Assembly: GCA_964390005.1 (NCBI GenBank)
Contig: CAYMGM010000014.1
Span: forward strand, 1 to 44,257
Direction: 5' to 3'
From: CAYMGM01 sp964390005
Lineage (GTDB): Bacteria; Pseudomonadota; Alphaproteobacteria; UBA9219
Length of the DNA stretch: 44,257 nt
The position numbers were made by a program, and so were the translations under genes. Positions 18,397 to 26,466 of this stretch are shown here, piece by piece. The notes beneath the pieces were generated by a model, which did not search any database, had not been told where the DNA came from, and worked only from the letters and a program-made list of their open reading frames with translations. The first letter of the stretch is position 1. Each line of letters opens with the position of its first letter.

Positions 18397-18400
18397 TTTT

Positions 18401-19360
18401 ATGCCTGCCACCTTTTGGGTGTCGCCCACGCGTGCGCCCGTTCTTTTTCGCCAAGCCTTCGCGCCTGACAATGTGGGGCGGCGCATTCTTTGCGGCTTTT
18501 CCTTTTGGCAGCGGATCGGCAAGGCCGCCACGACATCTTTTTGGGCTCCGCCGGAATCGCCGCTGGCTCAAATCAAAAACATGGGGCCCTTGGCCCGCGA
18601 GCTTTTAGCGACGATGGCGCCGGACTGGGCCGCCGTGCGTCACTACGAAATTTTACGCGATGCCGGGAATCTGGCCATTTACGACATGGAAGTTGACGAA
18701 CTCAATCGCTCGTTCACCTATCTGATGAAAATGCGCGGCGGCGGCTATCGGCTCAGCGTCATCACGCTGGGCGATTACACGCGCCAAGCGGGACAGGACG
18801 CGCAAAAAACACTGGATACGCGCCTGCGCGAGACGATCGCGCAAATGATCAACATGCTCTACCTCAACGAGCCCAGCCGTCTTTTCACCGCGCAGCAAAT
18901 GCAGGCCATCGAAGCCAATCGTTGGACATTGGACGGCGCGCTGCCGCATGTCGCGCTAACTTTGGGCGCGGCGGATCTTTTCCGCAAAAAGAAAGAGCCG
19001 CTGCGTCGCGCCTTGGAAAATCGTTTTTTCGATCTTCTGGCAAGACTACCCCGCGCGCATTTATCCAGCGACATCGCCGTCGGTTTGACGCTGCCCGAGC
19101 TGAACGACCAGCGGCATTGGACCTATATTCCGCGCAAAGAAGAGCAATATTTCTTGTTTCAAAAAGCGCTGACAGATGTTTTTGAAAGCGCGAACTGGCT
19201 ATCTCTTGATGGCTTGCAAACGGGCCTCGACAAAGGGCGCGACGAAATGGCGATTGTCCGCCACCTGCAAGGCCACGGCTTTCGCCTCACGCCTGAAGCC
19301 CACCGCGCCCAAAGGAGCATGGCCCAATTCGCGGCACCCTCTTATAAAATGGCGGCTTGA
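18401..19360 (+). CDS. Unassigned protein under TPP riboswitch control
   Basis: I do not recognise this 319-aa protein, and it does not look like ThiC, ThiD, ThiE, ThiM, TenA, ThiO/S/G or a thiamin transporter. It has no membrane segments or signal peptide. Visible segments include NMGPLARELLATMAPDWAAV, a middle ETIAQMINMLYLNEPSRLF, and DQRHWTYIPRKEEQYFLFQK near residue 235. The C-terminal third is helical. The start at 18401 is fixed by GGGAG in the riboswitch; a longer frame beginning in the riboswitch is not credible. The riboswitch implies a role in thiamin supply or use, or control by thiamin status. A threonine-aldolase-like gene follows 83 bp later with its own AGGAG site. Confidence 0.75.
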   Translation: MPATFWVSPTRAPVLFRQAFAPDNVGRRILCGFSFWQRIGKAATTSFWAPPESPLAQIKNMGPLARELLATMAPDWAAVRHYEILRDAGNLAIYDMEVDELNRSFTYLMKMRGGGYRLSVITLGDYTRQAGQDAQKTLDTRLRETIAQMINMLYLNEPSRLFTAQQMQAIEANRWTLDGALPHVALTLGAADLFRKKKEPLRRALENRFFDLLARLPRAHLSSDIAVGLTLPELNDQRHWTYIPRKEEQYFLFQKALTDVFESANWLSLDGLQTGLDKGRDEMAIVRHLQGHGFRLTPEAHRAQRSMAQFAAPSYKMAA

Positions 19361-19443
19361 GTTCCTCAAACACCGGCATCATTCTCTACTGACAACGGCC
19401 AAGCGTACGCCTATGCTGCGCTGTTCTTAAAGGAGAGACAGTC

Positions 19444-20475
19444 ATGGAAACGAAGATTTCATTTTTAGACGATTACTCAGAACTCGGCCACCCGCGCCTT
19501 CTCGAGGCGCTACGCGAGGCGGCGCTTGAAACCAACGCCACCTATGGCCTCGATAAATACAGCCGAGACGCGGCGCAAATGATCCGCGATCAAGTGGGGC
19601 TTCCTGCCGATGTTCACTTTGTCGCTGGCGGCACACAAACCAATCTTCTGTGCCTGAGCTCGATGTTGCGGCCCTATGAATCCATTATCTCTTGCGATTC
19701 AGGCCACATTAACGTCCACGAAACAGGCGCGATCGAAGCCACAGGCCACAAAATAGATGCCGTTAAAAACAACAACGGCAAAATAAGCATCCTCGACATT
19801 CAAAAAATCTTGGATGAACATCTGCCCGAACATTGCGCGCTTCCGCGCGTTGTTTTTATCTCTCAGGCGACGGAACTCGGCTCGCTTTATGCCAAGGACG
19901 AGCTTTTTGCTCTTTCAGACTTCTGCCATCAAAACGGTCTTTACCTGTATCTGGACGGCGCGCGCCTGGGAAGCGCGCTGACAGCGCGCGACAATCAGCT
20001 GAGCCTTGCCGACATCGCAAAAAGCACAGATATGTTTTATATCGGCGGGACCAAAAACGGCGCGCCTCTCGGCGAGGCTATTGTTATCCCGAACGACAAG
20101 TTAAAAGAAAACTTCCGTTACGCCATGAAACAGCGCGGCGCGATGCTGGCCAAGGGATCGCTTTTGGGCCTACTCTTTTCCACCTTTTTCAAAGACGGGC
20201 TGTATTGGGATCTGGCCAAGCACGCGGGGGCCATGGCGCAAGATCTTGTCTCGCTTTTTCAGGCTGCTGGCGTTTCTTTTAAAGCGACGCCTCAAACCAA
20301 TCAGATCTTTCCCATTTTGCCGGATCGGGTCGTCTCAAAGCTTGAAGAAAAGTTTCTTTTCTATCGCTGGGAAAAAGCGCCGAACGACCACACGGTTATT
20401 CGCCTTGTGACGTCGTGGGCGACAAGGCCTGAATCCGTGGCGGCTTTGGGCCAGACGCTGCGCGCGGCGCTTTAG
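19444..20475 (+). CDS. L-threonine aldolase-like PLP enzyme
   Basis: The 343-aa protein belongs to the beta-eliminating lyase/threonine aldolase fold (PF01212). Features include FVAGGTQTNLL (cofactor phosphate region), HINVHETGAIEATGHK, the Asp of LYLDGARLGSAL (Asp171, PLP ring nitrogen), and GGTKNG with the probable Schiff-base Lys204. Such enzymes split threonine or allo-threonine to glycine and acetaldehyde; some act on related beta-hydroxy amino acids. AGGAG precedes ATG 19444. It may be co-transcribed with the riboswitch-controlled gene upstream; glycine is a precursor of the thiazole in one thiamin route, so a link is possible. Its 3' end overlaps the convergent hydrolase gene by 80 bp. 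Confidence 0.88.
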   Translation: METKISFLDDYSELGHPRLLEALREAALETNATYGLDKYSRDAAQMIRDQVGLPADVHFVAGGTQTNLLCLSSMLRPYESIISCDSGHINVHETGAIEATGHKIDAVKNNNGKISILDIQKILDEHLPEHCALPRVVFISQATELGSLYAKDELFALSDFCHQNGLYLYLDGARLGSALTARDNQLSLADIAKSTDMFYIGGTKNGAPLGEAIVIPNDKLKENFRYAMKQRGAMLAKGSLLGLLFSTFFKDGLYWDLAKHAGAMAQDLVSLFQAAGVSFKATPQTNQIFPILPDRVVSKLEEKFLFYRWEKAPNDHTVIRLVTSWATRPESVAALGQTLRAAL

Positions 20476-21241
20476 AACGACCGCGCGGCCTTTCTTGCCG
20501 CTTGTTACAGACAGGCGACGAAGCGGCTGGCGTCTTGTGCTGACTTGACGCGCTGATGGCCGCGGCCCGATACAAGCCAAAAACGCGCTGCAGAAAAAGA
20601 GCCGCCCGCACAAGGCCGTGATCATCAATCATATGACGCCCGCCCGCAAGAGCCAAGGTTTCGACAGGCACGCCGATCGCCTCAAGCGCACGGCGCGCTT
20701 CCTCCATGCGCGAAAAAGGCACCTGCTCATCCTTTGTCCCATGAACAAGAAGAACAGGCGGACAGCTACGATACGCAAAGGGCAGATCTTCAATATCCGG
20801 CAAGGCCCCTGAAAAGCCGACGATGCCTGCAAGAGGCTCAGCCCGCCGCAAAGCGGCATAAAGCCCGATCATGGTCCCTTGAGACATCCCCACCAAAGCT
20901 ATCTGACGCGGCAAAAGATGAAAGCTTTCCATCACGTCATCTAAATAAGCCTGCAAGGCAGGCGCTTTTTCTCGCATGCGGGGATAAAGCACCGCCGGAG
21001 AAAAATCATCAATCGGATACCAAACATATCCGGCGGGATGCTTTTCTGAAAAAGAGGGTTTTTGCGCCCCATAAGGAAGAGGCGCTGTCGGCGCTAAAAA
21101 CAAAGCGTTCGGCAAAGCATATTGCAAGACGTTGACGACCCGCGAGACATCCGAGGCACGCCGTGTGGCCCCATGCAGATAAATGACGGCTTGCTGTGGC
21201 GCGCGTCCACGAAAGGGAGAAAGCTTAATAAAATTCAGCAT
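20396..21241 (-). CDS. Phospholipase/carboxylesterase-type alpha/beta hydrolase
   Basis: The 281-aa protein is a small serine hydrolase of the carboxylesterase/phospholipase family (PF02230). The oxyanion-side motif is YLHGATRRASD, the nucleophile elbow GMSQG with Ser120, the acid GTKDEQVPF with Asp171, and the His in GGRHMID (His203). The hydrolase fold ends near residue 225. The last ~55 residues are Ser/Pro/Arg/Lys-rich, look disordered, and are partly encoded on the strand opposite the aldolase 3' end. The tail may have arisen by loss of an earlier stop codon. The gene is divergent from the Nif11-like gene with about 190 bp between. Confidence 0.85.
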   Translation of the reverse strand: MLNFIKLSPFRGRAPQQAVIYLHGATRRASDVSRVVNVLQYALPNALFLAPTAPLPYGAQKPSFSEKHPAGYVWYPIDDFSPAVLYPRMREKAPALQAYLDDVMESFHLLPRQIALVGMSQGTMIGLYAALRRAEPLAGIVGFSGALPDIEDLPFAYRSCPPVLLVHGTKDEQVPFSRMEEARRALEAIGVPVETLALAGGRHMIDDHGLVRAALFLQRVFGLYRAAAISASSQHKTPAASSPVCNKRQERPRGRSKAPRAASGPKPPRIQALSPTTSQGE

Positions 21242-21434
21242 CTATATTCTCTCAAAAATCAGACTGTATCTTATACGGATGCGGCTAAAATTTGATGAAT
21301 ATGATCGAACGCCTCTCGCTCAATCTTTAAATATCAACAGGATAACCTCTTTTATACATGAAGCGATTCCTTTGACTTCATCTTGAGAGAAGCTTATCTT
21401 TTTCTGGAAGTAATTCTTTGCCTTGGGGGTAATA

Positions 21435-21773
21435 ATGTCAGAACAATCCGCGAAAGAATTCTGGAAAAGAGCAGATACGCAAACCGTTGCGCACATTCTG
21501 AGGGCCACGCGCCCCGGCGAAGCAGCACTCATCGCCAAAAAAGCCGGGTTTACGGGAACAATTGATGAGCTGAAAGGCTTCTCGCCCAAAAACACCGCCC
21601 ACCAGAAACAGCCGCGGACCATTCGCGCCGCGGGACAAGGCGGCGGCTCACAAGGTGGCGGCTCGCAAGGCGGCGGCTCGCAAGGCGGCGGCTCACAAGG
21701 TGGCGGCTCGCAAGGCACCGGAAAACGCGGGCGCGCCCTTCAAGGTTTTGCTTTCCGTCGGCCTATTATGTAA
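21435..21773 (+). CDS. Nif11-like leader peptide with QGGGS-repeat core (candidate RiPP precursor)
   Basis: The 112-aa protein has two clear parts. Residues 1-50 resemble Nif11-type leaders: MSEQSAKEFWKRAD, then AALIAKKAGFTGTIDELKGF, the iAkeaGf..t.deL pattern that ends such leaders. Residues 68-92 are five perfect QGGGS units, followed by a basic tail (QGTGKRGRALQGFAFRRPIM). There is no Cys in the protein, so any azole chemistry would have to use Ser or Thr. GGGGG lies before ATG 21435. The YcaO gene starts 240 bp downstream on the same strand, which is why I read this as a modified-peptide precursor. The alternative is a small protein with a flexible Gly/Ser linker and no modification. Confidence 0.65.
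   Translation: MSEQSAKEFWKRADTQTVAHILRATRPGEAALIAKKAGFTGTIDELKGFSPKNTAHQKQPRTIRAAGQGGGSQGGGSQGGGSQGGGSQGGGSQGTGKRGRALQGFAFRRPIM
21636..21710 (+). repeat. Five tandem 15-bp repeats encoding QGGGS
   Basis: Five head-to-tail copies of CAAGGCGGCGGCTCA-type units vary only at third codon positions (GGC/GGT, TCA/TCG). Perfect amino-acid conservation with some synonymous change suggests an in-frame array kept under selection, or recent expansion. Such arrays can change copy number by slippage. Confidence 0.95.
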
Positions 21774-22013
21774 TCCTAGGGGCGCGGTCTCTTTCTGGCG
21801 GTTTCAACAACAGCCATCCAAAGAGCCCCCGCTTCACATGGCCTGTCTCAAAAATGAAAACGAACGGCTTTGCCGGGGTTGTTGCATGCTTGATGTATGG
21901 CCCATCCCGAAGGCTTTTCTTTAAGTTATTCCTTGATTGAGCCCCCTTTCATGCCGCACCGCATTGACAACATAAAGATCTTTTGACCCCAACAAAATTG
22001 ATAGGAAAACGCC
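21774..22013 (+). other. Intergenic region between candidate precursor and ycaO-like gene
   Basis: 240 bp. It contains TTGACA (21964-21969) without a convincing -10 partner. A 28-codon ORF at 21838-21924 encodes a peptide with Cys residues (MACLKNENERLCRGCC...), but it lacks a ribosome site and is doubtful. AGGA lies 8 nt before the downstream ATG. No terminator hairpin is obvious, so read-through from the precursor gene into the YcaO gene is possible. Confidence 0.5.
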
Positions 22014-23843
22014 ATGTTTGCCTCTCTGTCTCGTCCTTACAAAGAACGCTCGGCCCAAGAAACCATTACTTTAATTCGTGAGATCCTCCAAAAGCATCGG
22101 CTTTTGCCGGAAATCATTTTCACAGCCAATCCCTACGCCGATGTTTATTCGGCCCGCATCGTTCTTCCCAGCAGCAAAGGCGGCTATGGCAGCAACGGCA
22201 AGGGGCGCAACGAAGACTATTGCATGGCCAGCGCCTATGCCGAGTTCATTGAACGTCTTCAGACCGGTTTGTACGCCTATTTCCCGCGTACCTTGCAGTC
22301 GCAGCTCTATCGTGAGTTTGGCTTTTATTACGATCCGCGCGAAAAATATCTAACCCGCGAAGCGTTCAACGCGCTCCCCCAGATCATCACGGACGATTTG
22401 ATCCGTTATTCCGGCCCGGCCAAGGACGCGTTTGTCCAAGCCTATTTCAAGCGCCTTGAGGATCAAGGTCTGCCTGGCCTAATCGCCATGCCTTTTCTTT
22501 GCACCAAAACGCAAAAGATTGAGTATATCCCTCTGAACCCTCTTTTGATCTTGATCGGATCGAACGGGATCGCGGCAGGAAACTCATACGACGAAGCCCT
22601 ACATCATGCGCTTTGCGAATTGATCGAACGCTGGGCGGGTGCTGAAATCTTTTACAAACGCCTGACCCCGCCAACGGTGCCCGATACTTTTCTGCGCCGC
22701 TTTCCGGAAGAATGCAGCATCATCGACAAAATCGAAGCAAGCGGAAAATATAAAGTCACCATCAAAGATTTTTCGGCAGGTCGCCGCCTGCCCGCGGTGG
22801 GGATTATCCTGCGCAACACGCAGACAAACACGTATCGCCTGAACATCGGCTCGGATACGTCTTTTCAAGTGGCCTTAAGCCGATGCCTGACCGAAGTCTT
22901 TCAGGGATACGCCGACGAAGAAACGTTGGATGCCATTTTGATGGACATCCCCAACGAAGATCCTCCCTACTTCACAAGCGACGATGAAGATCAGCTTAAC
23001 TTGCGGTATGAAGTCTTTGCTGACTTTACCAAAGACGGCTGTGGCGTCTTTCCGCCAAACTTGTTCGGCAGCGACCCCAGCTATCCTTTCGATGCCTCCG
23101 TCTTTGCGGATAAAAGCTCGTACAAAGAAGACGCCCAAGCTCTTGTCAACTTTTTCAATGAATCTGGATCAACCGTTTATATCCAAGAATCGTCGTTTTT
23201 GGGCTTCCCGACCGTTTTCACTTACGTCCCCGAGATCTCCACGCTTGGCAAAAAGAATGTTCCTCTTTCGAAGCCCAGATCCACCTATGAAATTATTGAA
23301 ACGGACGAAATCGAATCCAAGATCTTCCCGATCGATTATGATTCCGACGAAGCCTGTCACAGCTTGGCAACAAGCCTTGCATCTTGCCCGGCCTATCGTT
23401 TGATAACAGATCTGTTTCTTATCACGCTGGACGAAGACGCCCCCGAAACTAGCGTCAACGTCTCCTTTTTGCTGGCGCAGCTCTGGTTCAGGCTGGGCCA
23501 ATTTGACACTGCCGCCGATGCTTTCTTCGTCTATCAAGAAGGCCTTGAAGCACCGTCTGCTTATGACATCGCCATGGGCGCTTACATGGACGCCCGCGCC
23601 GCCGGATGCGCCCCTACCGAAGCGCGCCAAGAAGTTGAAAAGGCCCTTGGTCCGACACAAGATGTGAAGCGGGCCTGCGATGATTTGGAAAACCACAAAG
23701 AATTCTTCGCACGCCTAGCTTTGCCCAAATGCCCCAATTGTGCAGCCTGCCCTCTGGCGTCCGCTTGCGTTACGAAGGGACAAATGGGCATTGCACGCAC
23801 CCTTTACCCCATCATGAAGGAAGCGTTTGCGGTCAAAGCCTGA
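22014..23843 (+). CDS. YcaO-domain protein with C-terminal cysteine cluster
   Basis: The 609-aa protein carries the YcaO ATP-binding elements: SNGKGRNEDYCMASAYAEFI with Glu77/Glu80/Arg81, SNGIAAGNSYDEALHHALCE with Glu202/Glu205/Arg206, and CLTEVFQGY with Glu294/Gln297. This layout and total length are closest to E. coli YcaO. As there, a helical TPR-like stretch follows (about 460-560). Unlike azoline-forming cyclodehydratases it does not end in PxPxP. It adds a cluster at 573-585, CPNCAACPLASAC (CX2CX2CX5C), that could bind Fe-S or zinc. YcaO enzymes activate peptide amides with ATP to form azolines, thioamides or amidines. The Nif11-like gene upstream is the likely substrate. AGGA precedes ATG 22014. 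Confidence 0.88.
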   Translation: MFASLSRPYKERSAQETITLIREILQKHRLLPEIIFTANPYADVYSARIVLPSSKGGYGSNGKGRNEDYCMASAYAEFIERLQTGLYAYFPRTLQSQLYREFGFYYDPREKYLTREAFNALPQIITDDLIRYSGPAKDAFVQAYFKRLEDQGLPGLIAMPFLCTKTQKIEYIPLNPLLILIGSNGIAAGNSYDEALHHALCELIERWAGAEIFYKRLTPPTVPDTFLRRFPEECSIIDKIEASGKYKVTIKDFSAGRRLPAVGIILRNTQTNTYRLNIGSDTSFQVALSRCLTEVFQGYADEETLDAILMDIPNEDPPYFTSDDEDQLNLRYEVFADFTKDGCGVFPPNLFGSDPSYPFDASVFADKSSYKEDAQALVNFFNESGSTVYIQESSFLGFPTVFTYVPEISTLGKKNVPLSKPRSTYEIIETDEIESKIFPIDYDSDEACHSLATSLASCPAYRLITDLFLITLDEDAPETSVNVSFLLAQLWFRLGQFDTAADAFFVYQEGLEAPSAYDIAMGAYMDARAAGCAPTEARQEVEKALGPTQDVKRACDDLENHKEFFARLALPKCPNCAACPLASACVTKGQMGIARTLYPIMKEAFAVKA

Positions 23844-23878
23844 ACAGCCGGTTCTTGTGCGCATAGCCGCGTCCGGGA

Positions 23879-25330
23879 TCAAATAACGCTTGGGCTCTTG
23901 CGACGACATTGTTTAAAAACAAAGGCCATGTGGTGCTGAATGGTCAAAGGCAATTCGCTTGGGCCTGTTGTTTCTTGGCTGAGCGCGCTGAACTCTTTTC
24001 TGATTTCTTTCTCAGCGTCTTCGATCCGCACATCGACAGGCACCCCCAAAGACGGCCCCATAAGACGATCTTCGATTTCGCCAAATCTCTTTTGAAAGCC
24101 ATCGTACGCCGCCAAGCGGTCGTAAATATCGCCCTCTAAAAGAACAGCCTCATCCGTTCCAAGCGGACGCCCAACAAGATAGACGGGGCTTTGATAGCCG
24201 CCCTTATAATCCGCCAACGGCACCATCGTCGTTGCCAGCTCAGCACGTAGAACATCACCGGTCTCGCCTTTAAAGGCCGAGCGCAAACGCCGATCCCAAG
24301 CTTCCGTACGCTTGGCAAGCAAATGCGCCTCATCAACGACGAAAACATCATTGGCACATTGCAAGGTGACCGCGACCGGGCGCCACGTCTCTCGCTCAGA
24401 AGAAGGCCAAGATTCCTGTTTGAGGTGGGACGCCATGTCATAAGGAAACTGCGGATAGCCATAAGCAAAGCCGCGATACGCCTCTTTTGGAAAAGGCGTT
24501 TCCTGCGCGTTTTGCACATTGAGCGCACACAAACGCCATTCGGGCTGGACAAGAATACCTTTCTCGCCCTTGGCATCGGACAAGACAACAAAGCGCGGCG
24601 TTCCTTCTGGAACGGGAACACGCTCAATCTCACTTAATTTTCTAAAGCTCTCTTCAGGGCTGCACGCGCTGTCAGGATACATCTTTTTGATCTCGTCAAT
24701 GACGCCCAAAAGAAAAGTCGTAAAGCCGACAAAGATCGCCTTATGGGAAAAGCTTAAAGGCTCGTGCTTGCTACCATCGGGCGTGTATTCACGCCCCAAA
24801 TCGTCGTTACCGACAAACCGTCCTTCATCCCCACGATAGACGCTTTTATATTTAAAATAGGTTCGCCATTTCCCATACATTCCTTCATGAACATTGCACC
24901 CGTTGAAAAACCCATCCTCGTCGTCTTTCCAAGACACGCCCGCATATTTTGTATAAGAGCAGTCAGAAAGCGTAAGGATCTGTTTAGGTATTTGGATAAC
25001 ATCTGGAAGAAGGCGGTCATAAGATTGACCCGTTGTAAAGCCAGCCCGCCCGTAGCGAATACGCCATTGCTGACCCGGCGCGCCCCCGGCTATTTCTGTC
25101 AAATGGGTCTTAGGATGAAAAGGATCATCGTCTGTATAAAACGACACCTGAATCCCGGGAAGATCGATCCCCTTTTGATAGATGACCTCAAGCAGTTCTT
25201 GCGCCAGACGATCCAGCCAATATTTTCGCCAAGGCGTATAGGGAAGATTGGCTTTTGATTCCTTCGAGGGAAGAACCGGCATCCGAAACGGGCCGAGACG
25301 CAAAGAATGATTTTCAAAGGTAACAGGCAT
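23879..25330 (-). CDS. Unassigned 483-aa protein
   Basis: I do not recognise this protein. It appears soluble, mixed alpha/beta and rich in aromatic residues and Gly, with no signal peptide. Visible stretches include YTPWRKYWLDRLAQELLEVI, SFYTDDDPFHPKTHLTEIAG, HEGMYGKWRTYFKYKSVYRG and VFVVDEAHLLAKR. The last looks like a DEAH box, but there is no Walker A motif, so I do not read it as a helicase. ATG 25330 follows GAGGGAA; a TTG upstream is less likely. It converges on the YcaO gene with a 35-bp gap and is followed upstream on the same strand by another orphan after a strong terminator. No link to YcaO is shown beyond proximity. Confidence 0.7.
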   Translation of the reverse strand: MPVTFENHSLRLGPFRMPVLPSKESKANLPYTPWRKYWLDRLAQELLEVIYQKGIDLPGIQVSFYTDDDPFHPKTHLTEIAGGAPGQQWRIRYGRAGFTTGQSYDRLLPDVIQIPKQILTLSDCSYTKYAGVSWKDDEDGFFNGCNVHEGMYGKWRTYFKYKSVYRGDEGRFVGNDDLGREYTPDGSKHEPLSFSHKAIFVGFTTFLLGVIDEIKKMYPDSACSPEESFRKLSEIERVPVPEGTPRFVVLSDAKGEKGILVQPEWRLCALNVQNAQETPFPKEAYRGFAYGYPQFPYDMASHLKQESWPSSERETWRPVAVTLQCANDVFVVDEAHLLAKRTEAWDRRLRSAFKGETGDVLRAELATTMVPLADYKGGYQSPVYLVGRPLGTDEAVLLEGDIYDRLAAYDGFQKRFGEIEDRLMGPSLGVPVDVRIEDAEKEIRKEFSALSQETTGPSELPLTIQHHMAFVFKQCRRKSPSVI

Positions 25331-25436
25331 AAAAAATTCCCTCAAAGCAATAGAAAATAAAAGAAACCTATTGTTTGAGCCCTAGCCTGTCAATCCACCC
25401 CGAATGTTTTCAAGGGTCTGTCCTTCTTAAAATAGA

Positions 25437-25470
25437 AAAGGCCCTTAAGCAGCGCTTAAGGGCCTTTTTC
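25437..25470. terminator. Strong bidirectional-looking terminator hairpin
   Basis: AAAAGGCCCTTAAGC (25437-25451) and GCTTAAGGGCCTTTT (25455-25469) form a perfect 15-bp stem with a 3-nt loop, flanked by A-rich and T-rich ends. It lies 16 nt beyond the stop of the minus-strand gene ending at 25486. It should end that transcript, and by symmetry could act on the plus strand too. Confidence 0.88.
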
Positions 25471-25485
25471 CAACTATCTCATATT

Positions 25486-26466
25486 TTACGAATGTAGGGT
25501 CGTCTGAGACGCCGCCCCCACAGTCTTGATCGGGCGAGCCATCATCTTTCGAAGCGTCTCGGCCAACCCCGTGGCATGAGCCGCATCAATATCGCCTTTA
25601 TGAAGGGGCCCAAGAGCAAAGAAATCCGTCACACCGGCTTTCCTTAAGGCCGTTTCCGTCTCAATGGGGAAAGTTGCCTGATAACTTGTCGCAAGAATAT
25701 GCGCTTGTTTCAGGACGGGATCACCATCAGGGCCTAGGCTACCTAGCAAAGTGTCTAAGGGTTTACCGCTATCAACATTCACGACAACAACGCGCGTCCG
25801 ATCAAAATCCCGATCAAATCCGCCACTGTATAACAAGCCCTCATCTCCAAGGGCGTTGACCAGTTCTCCCCGTCTTTTGCACAGATCGCCTTTCGCCGCC
25901 GCCGTCATTTCAGGCGAATGCGTTTGGCTCAACCCCAGCCATTTTTCGATGGGATTCGCCTTTGTAACAGGCGACCCCAGAAAAAGGATATTCGCGGGTT
26001 CAACCTTTTTCTCCATGAAATTACGCAATTCAACGCAAAACTCTAACCAATCGAGCTTCTTATTGCCGTTAATAAAGCTGAATTTCTTGATGCCACAAGC
26101 TCTCAATTCAGCACGGATTTCATCGGGAAGGCGGCTCGCATGTGTCGAAGCCATAAGGGTCGCGTTTGGGAACCTCTTGGCGATTTCGCCGCTTTTCACT
26201 TTTTCCAGAAATTCCGCTCGAACCGACGGATCTTCCACATTGACAACAAGCAGCTGTGTATTTGCGGTTTGATCCGAAGCGAGTTTTTCCAACCCACCTT
26301 CGCCCGACGCATCCACAACGTCGATACCCATCTTCAACGTCGGCACATATTTCGCTGCCTCTTGAAATTCGGGGAGGTAAGCGCCGCCACGAACCCACGA
26401 ACGTTGAACCCGTTTACCAAAAAAAACAATATTGGGTGACGTGTTCATAGAAACATAGTCGGACAT
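25486..26466 (-). CDS. Unassigned protein with two tandem receiver/Rossmann-like halves
   Basis: The 326-aa protein seems to contain an internal duplication. Half one (about 11-155) begins PNIVFFGKRVQRSW and includes TQLLVVNVEDPSVRAEFL and ATLMASTHASRLPDEIRAEL. Half two (about 160-315) begins ANILFLGSPVTKANP and includes TRVVVVNVDSGKPLDTLL and HILATSYQATFPIETETALR. Each half shows a beta-strand/VVNV-D/strand pattern like a CheY-type or other Rossmann fold, with KAGVTDFFALG matching ACGIKKFSFING. A conserved phospho-acceptor site is not evident, so these may be pseudo-receivers. AAGGAG lies upstream of ATG 26466, and a strong terminator follows. The function is unknown. Confidence 0.7.
   Translation of the reverse strand: MSDYVSMNTSPNIVFFGKRVQRSWVRGGAYLPEFQEAAKYVPTLKMGIDVVDASGEGGLEKLASDQTANTQLLVVNVEDPSVRAEFLEKVKSGEIAKRFPNATLMASTHASRLPDEIRAELRACGIKKFSFINGNKKLDWLEFCVELRNFMEKKVEPANILFLGSPVTKANPIEKWLGLSQTHSPEMTAAAKGDLCKRRGELVNALGDEGLLYSGGFDRDFDRTRVVVVNVDSGKPLDTLLGSLGPDGDPVLKQAHILATSYQATFPIETETALRKAGVTDFFALGPLHKGDIDAAHATGLAETLRKMMARPIKTVGAASQTTLHS

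Noticed and set aside
18323..18400. Upstream extension of the riboswitch-controlled gene
   Set aside because: This frame runs through the conserved riboswitch; the ribosome site GGGAG and ATG 18401 give a better start.
24330..24400. DEAH-like box in the 483-aa orphan suggesting a helicase
   Set aside because: No Walker A or other helicase motif is present; DEAH in VVDEAHLLAKR appears to be coincidence.
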